Origin: Streptomyces apricus
Lineage (GTDB): Bacteria; Actinomycetota; Actinomycetes; Streptomycetales; Streptomycetaceae
DNA: 51,074 nt
NCBI RefSeq assembly: GCF_008369065.1
Contig: NZ_VDFC01000015.1
Coordinates: forward strand, 159,650-210,723
Reading direction: 5' to 3'
The translations under genes were made by a program, and so were the position numbers. The notes beneath the pieces are model-generated. The model made no database searches, was not told where the DNA came from, and saw only the letters and a program-made list of their open reading frames with translations. Shown piece after piece: positions 25,184 to 33,591 of the stretch. The stretch's first letter is position 1; each line of letters opens with the position of its first letter.

Positions 25184-26026
25184 TTGATCTCCTTGCTGGC
25201 GATTGCTGCTACTTGTGGACCATTCGGAGTGTTTGTTCCTCGGAGGGGTATACGAAGGATTCCCGCCCGCAGTTTCAATGCGCGCCGGAATTGGTGCCGA
25301 AAGGTTTTCGGGTGAACCGAGTGATTCCAGTGGGACTCCGGTGTGCCGGACGGTGGATGTGGTCCCCGCGGAATTCCTGTTCCGTGGGGAAGTCGTGTGC
25401 GCACGGGAGCGAATGCGCCCAGGGGAGAAGGAGGGCGGCACAGGACGGCCGGGCGGTATGGTGCGTGAGATGGTGAGGTGACGGGAGCGGCCGCGTGGAG
25501 GCGTGCGGAGCAGCACGGCGCGACCCGCACGGTTTCCCTGCGGGTCACGGGTGGCGCGGCTGTGCGGGGCCCGGTCCTGGCCCTGCGGAGTCCCCCCGTG
25601 TCGTGGTGCGACCGGGCCGTCCCCACGTGCCCGGTTGGAATGCAATCCGAATTGTTTCGGCGGGCCCATGAACGGGTCAAGGGCGTTTCGGCCTATGGCT
25701 CCTTATCGCCGTTGCGGACATTGATCGGCGGACCCCTGAATGATTCCGTCCGCACCCGCTGCCGGGGAACTCACCCGTGTGCAGTGCATATGTGATTGAC
25801 TCTTCCACTTATGAAGCGTCAACTATCCGGCCACGGGGGCATGACAAAAAGCAGGTTCGATTTCCCTTGACGATTGCCGCGGAATTGCTGCCGCTTTTCC
25901 GCCGCGTGACGGAACCGGAGGGAGGCACGGCTCCGCAGGCCGGACGCCCGCCGCGCCGGAGCCCCGCCGCCGGGAAGGTGGCACCGGGGGATGAGTGGGA
26001 CCTCGCACGGCGGATACCTTTAGGAC
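25184..26026. other. 843-base divergent intergenic region between the Pls-like and YihY genes
   Basis: No convincing gene. The base composition is less GC-rich than the surroundings, notably about 25630-25870. It must hold the promoters of the minus-strand NRPS cluster and of the plus-strand YihY gene. A 27-base imperfect palindrome sits at 25796-25822. The open frames crossing it show no family resemblance or good ribosome sites. Confidence 0.6.
25796..25822. promoter_or_regulatory. Imperfect 27-bp palindrome, operator candidate
   Basis: The arms read TTGAC-t-CTTC and GAAG-c-GTCAA, with one mismatched pair, around a 7-base centre (CACTTAT). It is AT-rich for this genome and lies in the shared upstream region of the NRPS cluster and the YihY gene. 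No regulator gene is next to it. Confidence 0.45.
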
Positions 26027-27181
26027 GTGCAGCCAGCAAGTGAACCCCTCCAGAGGACGTCCGGTCGCCTCCACCGGGCGCGCGCCCTCTACCGGAACGT
26101 CTCCAAACGCAGGACCGCCTGGCTGCTGCTCAAGGACACCGTGAACTCGTGCATCGAGTACCGCATCCTCGGACTCGCGGCGGAGGCGGCGTTCTTCACC
26201 CTGCTGTCCGTGCCGCCGCTGCTGCTCAGCATGATCGGCCTGCTCGGCTACGTCGACGACTGGACCGGCGCCGACACCATCGCCAGCCTGGAGCGGAGCC
26301 TCCTGGAGGCCTCCCGCACGGTCCTGACCGACAAGGGCGTCACCCAGATCGCCCAGCCGCTCCTGCACGACGTGATGGAGGGCGGCCGCCCCGACGTCAT
26401 CTCCCTGGGCTTCCTGTTCGCCCTGTGGTCCGGCTCGCGCGCGGTGAACGTCTTCATCGACACCATCACCGTCATGTACGGCCTCGACGGGGTGCGCGGC
26501 ATCGTCCGGACCCGGCTGATGGCCTTCCTGCTCTTCCTCGTGGCCCTGCTGATCGGCTCGATCGCCCTGCCGCTGATGGTCGCGGGCCCGGACGCCGTGG
26601 TGAACGTCGTGCCGTGGTCGACGACCGTGGTCCAGGTGCTCTACTGGCCCGTCGTCATCGTCCTGTCCGTCGTCTTCCTGACCACGCTGTACCACGTGTC
26701 AGTACCGGTGCGCTCACCGTGGATCGAGGACGTCCCCGGCGCCCTCGTCGCCCTCACCATGTGGGTGCTGGGCAGCTTCCTGCTGCGCATCTACCTGACC
26801 AACACCGTCGAGGGCCCCACCATCTACGGCTCCCTCGCCGCGCCCGTCGCCGTCCTCCTGTGGATCGGCGTCTCCGCCTTCGCCGTGCTGGTGGGCGCCG
26901 CGGTCAACGCCGCCATCGACCGCGTCTGGCCGGCCGCCGCCACCGCCGCGGCCCGCGCCGTCAACGAGCGGCTGCGCGCCGAACAGGCCGCCGACCTGGT
27001 GGCCCGCGCGGCCGCGGCCCGGGCCGCGCAGCTCGACGACCCCGACGACCCGGACATGCCCTCGGAGTTCCCGGAACGCTGGTCCCGCTTCCTCCCCCCG
27101 GAGGACGTGACGTCCCGCCTACGAACCCACGCGAAGGCGACCCCCAAACAGGGAGACGAGGGGCCGCCTCCGCAGCGGTGA
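26027..27181 (+). CDS. YihY/virulence factor BrkB family membrane protein
   Basis: 384 aa from a GTG. About six to seven membrane helices fill residues 45-300, with the family segment EAAFFTLLSVPPLLLSMIGL near 47 and PWIEDVPGALVALTMWV near 236. The last 80 residues are charged and Ala/Arg-rich, probably cytoplasmic. The YihY family was once called ribonuclease BN, but that assignment is obsolete and its role is not settled. It is divergent from the Dap/Pls cluster, which may or may not be meaningful; such genes are common in Streptomyces. Confidence 0.9.
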   Translation: MQPASEPLQRTSGRLHRARALYRNVSKRRTAWLLLKDTVNSCIEYRILGLAAEAAFFTLLSVPPLLLSMIGLLGYVDDWTGADTIASLERSLLEASRTVLTDKGVTQIAQPLLHDVMEGGRPDVISLGFLFALWSGSRAVNVFIDTITVMYGLDGVRGIVRTRLMAFLLFLVALLIGSIALPLMVAGPDAVVNVVPWSTTVVQVLYWPVVIVLSVVFLTTLYHVSVPVRSPWIEDVPGALVALTMWVLGSFLLRIYLTNTVEGPTIYGSLAAPVAVLLWIGVSAFAVLVGAAVNAAIDRVWPAAATAAARAVNERLRAEQAADLVARAAAARAAQLDDPDDPDMPSEFPERWSRFLPPEDVTSRLRTHAKATPKQGDEGPPPQR

Positions 27182-27194
27182 CGTGACGGGGGGC

Positions 27195-27212
27195 GCCGTG
27201 AGGCCTCACGGC
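27195..27212. terminator. Perfect palindrome between convergent genes
   Basis: GCCGTGAGGCCTCACGGC, 9-base arms with no loop, 13 bases after the YihY stop and 39 bases before the end of the convergent broken gene. It is placed to act as a terminator in both directions. Confidence 0.6.
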
Positions 27213-27251
27213 CCGGGGCGCGCCCTGTGTGGGCAGCGGCCCCGGCCGCCC

Positions 27252-27530
27252 TCAGACCTTCCAGACCCCGGCCGCCGCGTGCTCCCGCGCGAAGTCCGTG
27301 AAATCGCGGGGCGCGCGGCCCAGCACCTCCCGCACGACGTCCGTCGTCCGCGCGCCGCGCCCGTCGAGCAGCCCGTCGAAGACCTCCTCCATGAACGCGA
27401 CCTCCTCGGCCGGCAGCCCGAACCCCGCCAGGATCGCGCCGTACTCCTTCGTCGGCACCGGCACGTACCGGATCTCCCGGCCCGCCGCCGCGCCCTCCCC
27501 GAAGGGGCGCTCCCGTCTGTCCGTGTGCAC
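27252..27530 (-). pseudogene. C-terminal fragment of an NmrA-like NAD(P)-binding oxidoreductase
   Basis: A frame of about 92 codons with REIRYVPVPTKEYGAIL, then VAFMEEVFDGLLDG and a tail typical of the C-terminal third of NmrA-like atypical short-chain dehydrogenases (TTDVVREVLGRAPRDFTDFAREH). No start domain is present in this frame. The N-terminal part is found at 27624-27842 on the same strand; the middle is missing and replaced by an inverted repeat. Intact relatives are about 280 residues and are often encoded divergently from an AraC gene, as here. Confidence 0.8.
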
Positions 27531-27637
27531 GTGCGGGCCGGTGGGGGCTTGTCGCGCAGTTCCCCGCGCCCCTTACGGGGCCCGGCCTGCTTTTAGGGGC
27601 GCGGGGAACTGCGCGCTCAGCCCTCACCGGCCCGCAC
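27531..27637. repeat. 43-bp inverted repeat pair replacing the middle of the NmrA-like gene
   Basis: The left arm 27531-27573 and right arm 27595-27637 are inverted copies with 4 mismatches in 43 positions, around a 21-base spacer. Each contains the core GGGGCGCGGGGAACTGCGC. The same unit in one orientation is at 47288-47335. The transcript could fold into a very stable hairpin. It lies exactly between the two fragments of a broken gene. Confidence 0.88.
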
Positions 27638-27842
27638 CCGACGAACCGCTCACCGCCGGAGGCAACTCGCGCAGCGCCCCGTCCCACGTCGAGGGGTCGT
27701 ACCAGTCGAAGCGCACCTCGCCACCGCGCGAGGCGGCCCGCACCCGCAGGCCCGCGGCGCCCGCCGCCTCCGCCACCTGACGCCCCGTCTTCCCCGTGGC
27801 GCCCGTCACCAACACCGTCCCGTACCGCGTGTTCTCCGTCAT
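27624..27842 (-). pseudogene. N-terminal fragment of the NmrA-like oxidoreductase
   Basis: 72 codons. [17 protein letters not shown] at residues 10-26 is the Rossmann dinucleotide motif of NmrA-like proteins, followed by FDWYDPSTWDGAL. The frame then runs into the inverted repeat and stops, so its last residues (SGSSGAGR) come largely from the repeat. It is divergent from an AraC gene (80-base gap), the usual arrangement of regulator and target. The protein would lack the substrate domain and is probably not functional. Confidence 0.82.
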
Positions 27843-27922
27843 GCGCCCAGTCAACGGCCCCCGCCGGGAAGGGGACATCGCTGAACCCCTCGTTCCCATA
27901 AGAGCGCGTCTACGCTGGGCCC

Positions 27923-28882
27923 ATGGACGCACTCGCAGGGCTCCTGGAGGGTCCACGCGCACGGGGCGCCTTCATGATCCGCGCCTGCTTCGAACCGCCC
28001 TGGTCGCTGCGGATCGAGGACCGCGCCCCCCTCACCGTGATGCTGATGATCCGCGGCGAGTCCTGGATCACGCCCGACACGGGGGACCCCGTGCGGCTGC
28101 GCGCCGGCGACCTCGCCATCGCCCGCGGCCCCGACCCGTACACCTGCGCCGACGACCCCGCGACCCCGCCCCTCGCGGTGATCCTGCCGGGCCAGGAGTG
28201 CGTGTACCCGGACGGGCGCCCGATGCGCGGCCACATGGACCTGGGCGTGCGCACCTGGGGACAGCGGCTCGACGGTTCCATGACGATGCTGATCGGTACG
28301 TACCCGGTGCGCGGCGAGGTGAGCGGACGGCTGCTCGACGCCCTGCCACCCCTCCTCACCCTGCCCTCGGACGTGTGGGAGTGCCCGCTGACGCCCATGT
28401 TCACCGAGGAGATCGTGCGCGACGGGCCCGGCCAGGAGGTCGTCCTGGACCGGCTGCTCGACCTGCTGGTCATCACCGCGCTGCGGACCTGGTTCGCCCG
28501 CCCGGAGGCCGCGCCGCCCGCCTGGTACGGGGCGCTCGCCGACCCCGTCGTCGGCCGGGTGCTGCGGCTCCTGCAGGACGACCCGGCGCACCCCTGGACG
28601 GTCGCCTCCCTCGCCGCGAAGGCCGATGTGTCGCGGGCCGCGCTCGCCCGCCGCTTCAGCGAACTGGTCGGCGAACCCCCGATGACGTACCTGACCGGCT
28701 GGCGCCTCGCCCTCGCCGCGGACCGGCTGTGCGACACCGGCGACACCCTGGAGGCGATCGCCCGCCGGGTCGGCTACGGCAGCGCCTTCGCCCTGTCCAG
28801 CGCCTTCAAACGGGTGTACGGGATCAGTCCGCAGGAGCACCGGACGCGGGCGGCGCGGTCCCCGGGAGGCGTAGCCTCCTGA
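27923..28882 (+). CDS. AraC family regulator with cupin N-terminus
   Basis: 319 aa. Residues 1-190 form an AraC-binding cupin (cupin_6 kind; [28 protein letters not shown]). The last 100 residues hold both helix-turn-helix motifs: [21 protein letters not shown] and [20 protein letters not shown], ending with [11 protein letters not shown]. It probably controlled the divergent NmrA-like oxidoreductase, which is now broken, so this regulator may have lost its local target. Confidence 0.93.
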   Translation: MDALAGLLEGPRARGAFMIRACFEPPWSLRIEDRAPLTVMLMIRGESWITPDTGDPVRLRAGDLAIARGPDPYTCADDPATPPLAVILPGQECVYPDGRPMRGHMDLGVRTWGQRLDGSMTMLIGTYPVRGEVSGRLLDALPPLLTLPSDVWECPLTPMFTEEIVRDGPGQEVVLDRLLDLLVITALRTWFARPEAAPPAWYGALADPVVGRVLRLLQDDPAHPWTVASLAAKADVSRAALARRFSELVGEPPMTYLTGWRLALAADRLCDTGDTLEAIARRVGYGSAFALSSAFKRVYGISPQEHRTRAARSPGGVAS

Positions 28883-28884
28883 CC

Positions 28885-29655
28885 GTGGCCGAGCCGTACG
28901 CCGAGACGTCGCCGGCGGCGTACCGGGAACGGGCGTCGCGGCTCACCGGCGCGGTCGTGTGGACCCGCACCGCCCTGCCCGGCGACGCCTCCCCGGTACT
29001 GCCCGACGGGTGCATGGACCTGCTGTGGACCGAGGGCCGGCTGTTCGTCGCGGGCCCCGACACCCGCGCGTACGTGAGCGACGACCACTCCGGCCCCGGT
29101 CCCGGCTCCAGCCCCGGCTCCGGTCCCGCTCCCGGCCCGGTGCGGTACGCGGGGGTCCGGTTCCACCCCGGCACCGCGCCCTCCTACCTGGGCGTACCCG
29201 CCCACGAGCTGCGCGACCGGCGCGTGGACCTCGCCGACCTGTGGGGCGGGGCCGCGGCGCGGCGGCTGACGGAGCGGGTGGACGCGGCGGGGGACCCCGT
29301 CGCGGCGCTCGAAGCGGTGGCCGTGCGGCGGGCCGCCGACGCCGGGCCGCCCGACCCGCGCCTCATGGCCGTCGTCGCGGCCCTCGCGGCGGGACGCGCG
29401 GTCGCCCCGACGGCCGACGAGGTGGGCTGGAGCGCCCGGCAGCTGCACCGGCGGGCCCTGGACGCGTTCGGATACGGCCCCAAGACCCTGGCCCGGATCC
29501 TGCGCCTGCAACGGGCCCTGACACTGGCACGCTCGGGCCTCCCCGCGGCCGAGGTGGCCACGACGACGGGCTACGCGGACCAGGCCCACTTCGCAAGAGA
29601 GGTGAAGAACCTGACGGGAACCCCACTGGGCCCACTGCTCGACCGAGCCCCATAA
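28885..29655 (+). CDS. AraC family regulator (DUF6597-type sensor)
   Basis: 256 aa from a GTG two bases after the previous stop, so probably co-translated. The N-terminal [11 protein letters not shown] near residue 45 and [19 protein letters not shown] are typical of the AraC branch with a DUF6597-like sensor. The C-terminal HTH pair is [21 protein letters not shown] and [20 protein letters not shown] Gly/Pro/Ser-rich insert ([17 protein letters not shown], near residue 75) made of DNA microrepeats interrupts the sensor. Its TAA stop is the first three bases of a 73-bp repeat array. Confidence 0.88.
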   Translation: MAEPYAETSPAAYRERASRLTGAVVWTRTALPGDASPVLPDGCMDLLWTEGRLFVAGPDTRAYVSDDHSGPGPGSSPGSGPAPGPVRYAGVRFHPGTAPSYLGVPAHELRDRRVDLADLWGGAAARRLTERVDAAGDPVAALEAVAVRRAADAGPPDPRLMAVVAALAAGRAVAPTADEVGWSARQLHRRALDAFGYGPKTLARILRLQRALTLARSGLPAAEVATTTGYADQAHFAREVKNLTGTPLGPLLDRAP

Positions 29656-29937
29656 GGGGCACGGGGAACGGCGCGAGCAACCGAAACGCTCCGCAGGTTC
29701 ATACGGTGCCGATGACGCGCCCTGTAAGGGGCGCGGGGAACGGCGCGGGCAACCGAAACGCTCCCGCAGGTTCATACGGTGCCGATGACGCGCCCTGTAA
29801 GGGGCGCGGGGAACGGCGCGGGCAACCGAAACGCTCCCGCAGGTTCATACGGTGCCGATGACGCGCCCTGTAAGGGGCGCGGGGAACGGCGCGGGCAACC
29901 GAAACGCTCCCGCAGGTTCATACGGTGCCGATGACGC
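29653..29937. repeat. Four tandem copies of a 73-bp unit
   Basis: Units at 29653-29724 (72 bp, one base missing and one change), 29725-29797, 29798-29870 (identical) and 29871-29937 (truncated at 67 bp). Each begins TAAGGGGCGCGGGGAACGGC, a variant of the window's intergenic repeat core, and ends near GTGCCGATGACGCGCCCTG. The first unit supplies the stop codon of the upstream AraC gene; the last runs into the coding sequence of the next gene and supplies candidate start codons. Confidence 0.95.
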
Positions 29938-30721
29938 CCACCACACCCCCGGATCCCCGCTCCTCCTCCCCAACGCCTGGGACCACGCCTCGGCGGCGGC
30001 CCTGGCGGCGCGGGGCTTCGCCGCGGTCGGCACGACCAGCCTGGGCGTGGCCGCGGCCGCCGGCCTCCCCGACGGCCGCGCGGCGACGCGGGACGCCTCA
30101 CTGGCGCTCGCCCGCTCGCTCGGCGGCGGCCCCTTCCACCTCTCGGTCGACGCCGAGAACGGCTTCAGTGACGACCCCGAGGAGGTCGCCGGGACGGCCC
30201 GCGCGCTCGCCGCGGCCGGCGTGGCCGGCATCAACCTGGAGGACGGCCGCGCGGACGGCACCCTGGCCCCCGTCGAGCTCCACGCGGCGAAGATCGCCGC
30301 GGTGAAGGCGGCCGTACCGGACCTGTTCGTCAACGCCCGCACGGACACCCACTGGCTCCGGGACGGCGGCGGTGGCGGCCACGGCGGCACCGGACCGCGC
30401 GAGACGATCCGCCGCCTCGACGCGTACCGGCAGGCGGGCGCGGACGGCGTGTTCGTCCCCGGCCTGAGCGACCCCTCCCGCATCACCGCCCTGCTGGCGG
30501 CCCTCGACGTCCCCCTCAACATCCTCTACGCCCCCACGGGCCCGCCGGTCCCGGCCCTCGCCGACCTCGGGGTCGGCCGCGTCAGCCTCGGCTCGCTCCT
30601 CTACCGGCGCGCCCTGGGCGCGGCCCTGGAGACGGCGGACCTGATCCGCGCGGGCCGGCCCCTGGAGGGGGCGACGCCCACGTACGACGACGTACAGGCG
30701 CTGACGACGTACAGGCGCTGA
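29858..30721 (+). CDS. Isocitrate lyase/PEP mutase family protein with a repeat-derived N-terminus
   Basis: 287 aa as drawn. The ICL/PEPM barrel begins near PLLLPNAWDHASAAAL and continues with AVGTTSLGVAAAAGLPDG, FHLSVDAENGFSDDPEEV and INLEDGRADG, with metal-binding Asp/Glu present. Members cleave or rearrange C-C or P-C bonds, for example 2-methylisocitrate or carboxyphosphonoenolpyruvate; the substrate is unknown. The first 27 or so residues are read from the 73-bp repeat (start ATG 29858, or GTG 29852), replacing the normal N-terminus. The C-terminus was also altered by a 17-bp duplication (30688-30721). Confidence 0.8.
   Translation: MTRPVRGAGNGAGNRNAPAGSYGADDAHHTPGSPLLLPNAWDHASAAALAARGFAAVGTTSLGVAAAAGLPDGRAATRDASLALARSLGGGPFHLSVDAENGFSDDPEEVAGTARALAAAGVAGINLEDGRADGTLAPVELHAAKIAAVKAAVPDLFVNARTDTHWLRDGGGGGHGGTGPRETIRRLDAYRQAGADGVFVPGLSDPSRITALLAALDVPLNILYAPTGPPVPALADLGVGRVSLGSLLYRRALGAALETADLIRAGRPLEGATPTYDDVQALTTYRR
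30688..30721. repeat. 17-bp tandem duplication at a stop codon
   Basis: CGACGTACAGGCGCTGA occurs twice in tandem. Deleting one copy would end the protein at YDDVQALT followed by TGA at 30724-30726; with both copies the frame reads four extra residues (TYRR) and stops at the end of the second copy. Confidence 0.93.
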
Positions 30722-30841
30722 CGTGAACGGAGGGGGACGGTCCGCCGGGAAGCATCCCGCATGTCGGGGCATCCTGGTAGCGTTGATGTTTTCGTGGGTA
30801 GAAGACTCTGTGGACTCCGACCGGTGAGGGACCCAGGAATC

Positions 30842-31270
30842 ATGGACATCCCCGGTACGAAGCGACTGGCCGCGGCCGTCGTGATGCGCAAGGGCCTCGT
30901 CCTGCTGGTGCGCCGCAGTGAGACCGAGCGGTTCCTGCCCCGGGTGTGGGGCGTGCCCTGCGGGAAGCTGGAGCCCGGCGAGAGCGCCGAGGACGGCGTG
31001 CTGCGGGAGCTCAAGGAGGAGACCGGGCTGCTCGGCGAGGTCGTCCGCAAGGTCGGCGAGTCGTCCTTCGTGAGCGAGTACCGCGGTCAGGAGACCAAGA
31101 ACTGGCAGGAGAACTTCCTGGTCAACCCGCTCTCCCGGCAGGTGACCCTCCCCCTGCCGGACCAGGCCCACTGTTGGCTGAGGCCGGACGAGCTGCACAC
31201 CGTCGACATCGACGAGTACAACCTGGACATCGTGCGCCAGGCCCTGACGGACTCCCTCACGCACTTCTGA
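30842..31270 (+). CDS. NUDIX hydrolase
   Basis: 142 aa. A complete Nudix box is visible, from GKLEPGESAEDG to LRELKEETGL near residues 40-62, giving the Mg-binding RE-x2-EE. It hydrolyses a nucleoside diphosphate linked to some group X; MutT-like sanitising or nucleotide-sugar clearing cannot be told apart. The ATG at 30842 is preceded by CAGGAAT. It converges with a cupin-like gene, and their ends share a run of short tandem repeats. Confidence 0.93.
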   Translation: MDIPGTKRLAAAVVMRKGLVLLVRRSETERFLPRVWGVPCGKLEPGESAEDGVLRELKEETGLLGEVVRKVGESSFVSEYRGQETKNWQENFLVNPLSRQVTLPLPDQAHCWLRPDELHTVDIDEYNLDIVRQALTDSLTHF

Positions 31271-31337
31271 CCCTCACGCGCTTCTGACCTTCAGCGCTTC
31301 TGCCCCTCGCGGCCTTCTGACCTTCACGCGCTTCTGA
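31254..31337. repeat. Five degenerate 15-18 bp tandem repeats joining two convergent gene ends
   Basis: Units of the form CCCTCACGCGCTTCTGA begin at 31254, 31271, 31288, 31303 and 31321. The first contains the last codons and stop of the NUDIX gene; the last contains the stop of the convergent gene on the other strand. It may have arisen by slippage. Confidence 0.85.
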
Positions 31338-32049
31338 GCAGCTCCGCGAGCGCGTCGAGCTCGCTCAGGTAGTCCTCCGTCTCCAGCGCCACCTTCGGTA
31401 CGGCCCCCGGGTGGGGCCCCGCCGCCGTGAACACGTCGGTGTGCCGACGCCGCCCGTTCCCCGTCTCCAGGAAGAGCGTCACGGTCGGCTCGGCCGTGTC
31501 GCACCACGCCCGGTGCAGGGTGTGCGCGGGCAGGGCGTAGGTGCTGCCGGCCGCGTACTCGGCGACCTGCGTCAGCCGCAGCCGGGCCGGCCCCGTCGGC
31601 TCCAGCAGCCAGTCCGCCGAGCCGTCCGCCAGGGACTCCCGGTACCGGTCCGCCGCGATCCCCCCGTCGTCCAGGGGCGCGTACAGCTCCATCGCCAGCC
31701 GTCCCCGTACGACGGAGGAGGCCAGCGGGGAGCGGTGGTTGTGGATGTCCTCCTTGCCGATCGCGCCCCGGCCCGGATGCCACAGGTGGGCGCGCAGCAT
31801 GTGGCGGGGGCCGTCGTCGATGAGCAGCAGCTTGTCGAAGCCGAGGACGTGGCGGTACGAGAGCCGGGCGCAGCCGTGCGGATCGCCCTCGCCGGAGGCC
31901 AGTTCGGCGGTCAGCTCCAACAGCCGCTCGGGGGTGCCCAATTCGGCCACGACCGCGCGGGCCGCCGCCAGCTGTTCGTGCTCGGGCAGTTCGCCGTCCA
32001 GCGTATCGGCCAGCAACTGCCGTGCCGCCACGACCTGTCGGCCACCCAT
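31324..32049 (-). CDS. Cupin-like protein of unknown function
   Basis: 241 aa. The central segment IHNHRSPLASSVVRGRLAMELY near residue 105 and LPAHTLHRAW near 178 look like the two conserved cupin motifs with metal-binding His (H-x-H and a later His), as in small-molecule oxygenases and isomerases. The N-terminal 70 residues are helical and acidic. I do not recognise the exact family. The upstream gene on the same strand (toroid protein) ends 24 bases before the start, so the two are probably one transcript. Confidence 0.75.
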   Translation of the reverse strand: MGGRQVVAARQLLADTLDGELPEHEQLAAARAVVAELGTPERLLELTAELASGEGDPHGCARLSYRHVLGFDKLLLIDDGPRHMLRAHLWHPGRGAIGKEDIHNHRSPLASSVVRGRLAMELYAPLDDGGIAADRYRESLADGSADWLLEPTGPARLRLTQVAEYAAGSTYALPAHTLHRAWCDTAEPTVTLFLETGNGRRRHTDVFTAAGPHPGAVPKVALETEDYLSELDALAELLRSA

Positions 32050-32073
32050 GCACGTACCTCCCGGTCCACCGGT

Positions 32074-33480
32074 TCAGCCATTCGGTTGCCGCGTCGACGG
32101 CTGGTACATCCATACGGCATGCGACCGCAGTGCGGAAAGACCTTGATAGGTCATCCACATGGGCCGGCGCAGCTCGCTGCTGTCGTCGCGCATCCACGTC
32201 CACACGCCGTCCGTCTGACCGGCCAGGACGGCGCTCGCCGCGCCGTTCAGCAGCTCGCGCCACTCCTCCTCGACGCCGTCCTCGCGGGCGAGGGCGCGGG
32301 CGCCGGGGGTGAGCAGGGCGCGGACGATCCAGGAGGCGGTGAAGTGCCGTACGTTCAGCACCTCGTGGCGGGTCGGGTCGTCGGTGCGCGGCCGGCGTAC
32401 CTCCTCGCGGAGGTTGGACAGGTCCAGGCAGGTGTCGTGCGGGGCGTCCGGGCAGGCCAGCAGCCAGCGCACGCCGTCCTCGCGGGCCGCGCGGGCGTTG
32501 CCGCTCTCACCGCCCAGGACGCGGGCCACGCGGTCGAGCGCGACCACGGCCTGGGCCGTGTGCAGGGGCGACGGCGGGCCGTGCGGGGGCGCGAGCCGGT
32601 AGCCCCAGCAGCGGAGGTGCCGGCGCCGCGGGTCGGTGACCGCGCCCTCGACGAGGTGGTCGCGCAGGAGCGGCAGCGCCGCCGAGTCGGGCGCCGCGCG
32701 CAGCAGGCCGCGCAGCACGGTCGTCACGACGTGCGTCAACTCCCGCCCGGTGCGGTCGAGTTCCGTCGTGAACCGGGCCTCGCAGATCGCCACCTCCTCG
32801 GCGAGCCGCTCCCGGGACGCCCCGGCCCGGGCCAGGGCGCCCAGTACGTGCGCGGTGACCTCGGGGCGGGCCTCGGAGCCCTGCGACCGCGCCGACCAGC
32901 CGCCGTCCGGCAGGCGCAGCCGCCACAGCGTGTCCACCAGGTCCCCCGCGCCGACGCGCCCCTCGGGCATGCCGAGGTCGAGCATGATGTGCAGCCCGTA
33001 CGCGGTGCCGACCGAGGTGGGCCGGCCGGGGCCGCTCTCCCCGAGGGAGTGCGGCCAGCCGGTGAGGCGTCCGCGTACGGGGTCGTCGACGACGCAGATG
33101 TTCTCGGCGAGGGCGCGGTAGGCGGCGGAGAAGAGGTCGGGCAGCGGCCCGGGGCCGTCCGGTCCGGTACCGCCCGGGACCGGCAACTGCCCGCTCCCCG
33201 TGGCCGAGTTGTGCTCGCTGCGCGCCCGCAGCAGCGCGGCGGAGAGCCACACGGCGACGGCCGTGCCGAGCCCGCCCACCAGGGCGACGGCGTAACGGGC
33301 GGACTGGCCGCCGAGGTTGTCCGGCAGGAGGCCGAACACCGACTGGAACACCGCGTAGCCCGCGGCCGCGGCACCGAACCCGCCCAGCCAGCGCACGAGG
33401 CGTGCCGGACGCGGTCCGTGCGGTACGTGCGGTTCGGGGTCGGGCCTGGACGGGCCGCGCCGTAATTGCGGTTGGGACAT
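32074..33480 (-). CDS. Membrane-anchored alpha/alpha-toroid (terpene cyclase/prenyltransferase-like) protein
   Basis: 468 aa. Two hydrophobic segments at about 30-80 should anchor it in the membrane. The remaining 350 residues look like an alpha/alpha toroid, with the repeat motif LRLPDGGWSAR near 190 that resembles the P-D-G-G-W strand of squalene-hopene cyclase and prenyltransferase-beta folds. I see no cyclase catalytic DxDD. It may be a scaffold or lipid-binding domain rather than an enzyme. Its partner downstream is the cupin-like gene. Confidence 0.72.
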   Translation of the reverse strand: MSQPQLRRGPSRPDPEPHVPHGPRPARLVRWLGGFGAAAAGYAVFQSVFGLLPDNLGGQSARYAVALVGGLGTAVAVWLSAALLRARSEHNSATGSGQLPVPGGTGPDGPGPLPDLFSAAYRALAENICVVDDPVRGRLTGWPHSLGESGPGRPTSVGTAYGLHIMLDLGMPEGRVGAGDLVDTLWRLRLPDGGWSARSQGSEARPEVTAHVLGALARAGASRERLAEEVAICEARFTTELDRTGRELTHVVTTVLRGLLRAAPDSAALPLLRDHLVEGAVTDPRRRHLRCWGYRLAPPHGPPSPLHTAQAVVALDRVARVLGGESGNARAAREDGVRWLLACPDAPHDTCLDLSNLREEVRRPRTDDPTRHEVLNVRHFTASWIVRALLTPGARALAREDGVEEEWRELLNGAASAVLAGQTDGVWTWMRDDSSELRRPMWMTYQGLSALRSHAVWMYQPSTRQPNG

Positions 33481-33591
33481 GGCCCGCTCCCTCCCCCCAG
33501 GGCGGCACGTGGCACCTGCGAAGCTTCCAGTCTAAGTGGTCCGCGGGACGTGTGGGGCGGTGGGCGGAGGGGCTGTTTCCGCCGGGCCGGA

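Noticed and set aside
25777-26043. 88-codon frame in the NRPS/YihY intergenic region
   Set aside because: No ribosome site, no family resemblance, and it overlaps the start of the YihY gene.
27531-27637. Insertion sequence within the NmrA-like gene
   Set aside because: The element is about 110 bases with no transposase; it is an inverted pair of the short intergenic repeat, not an intact IS.
29653-29937. CRISPR array
   Set aside because: The 73-bp units are directly adjacent with no unique spacers, and there are no cas genes.
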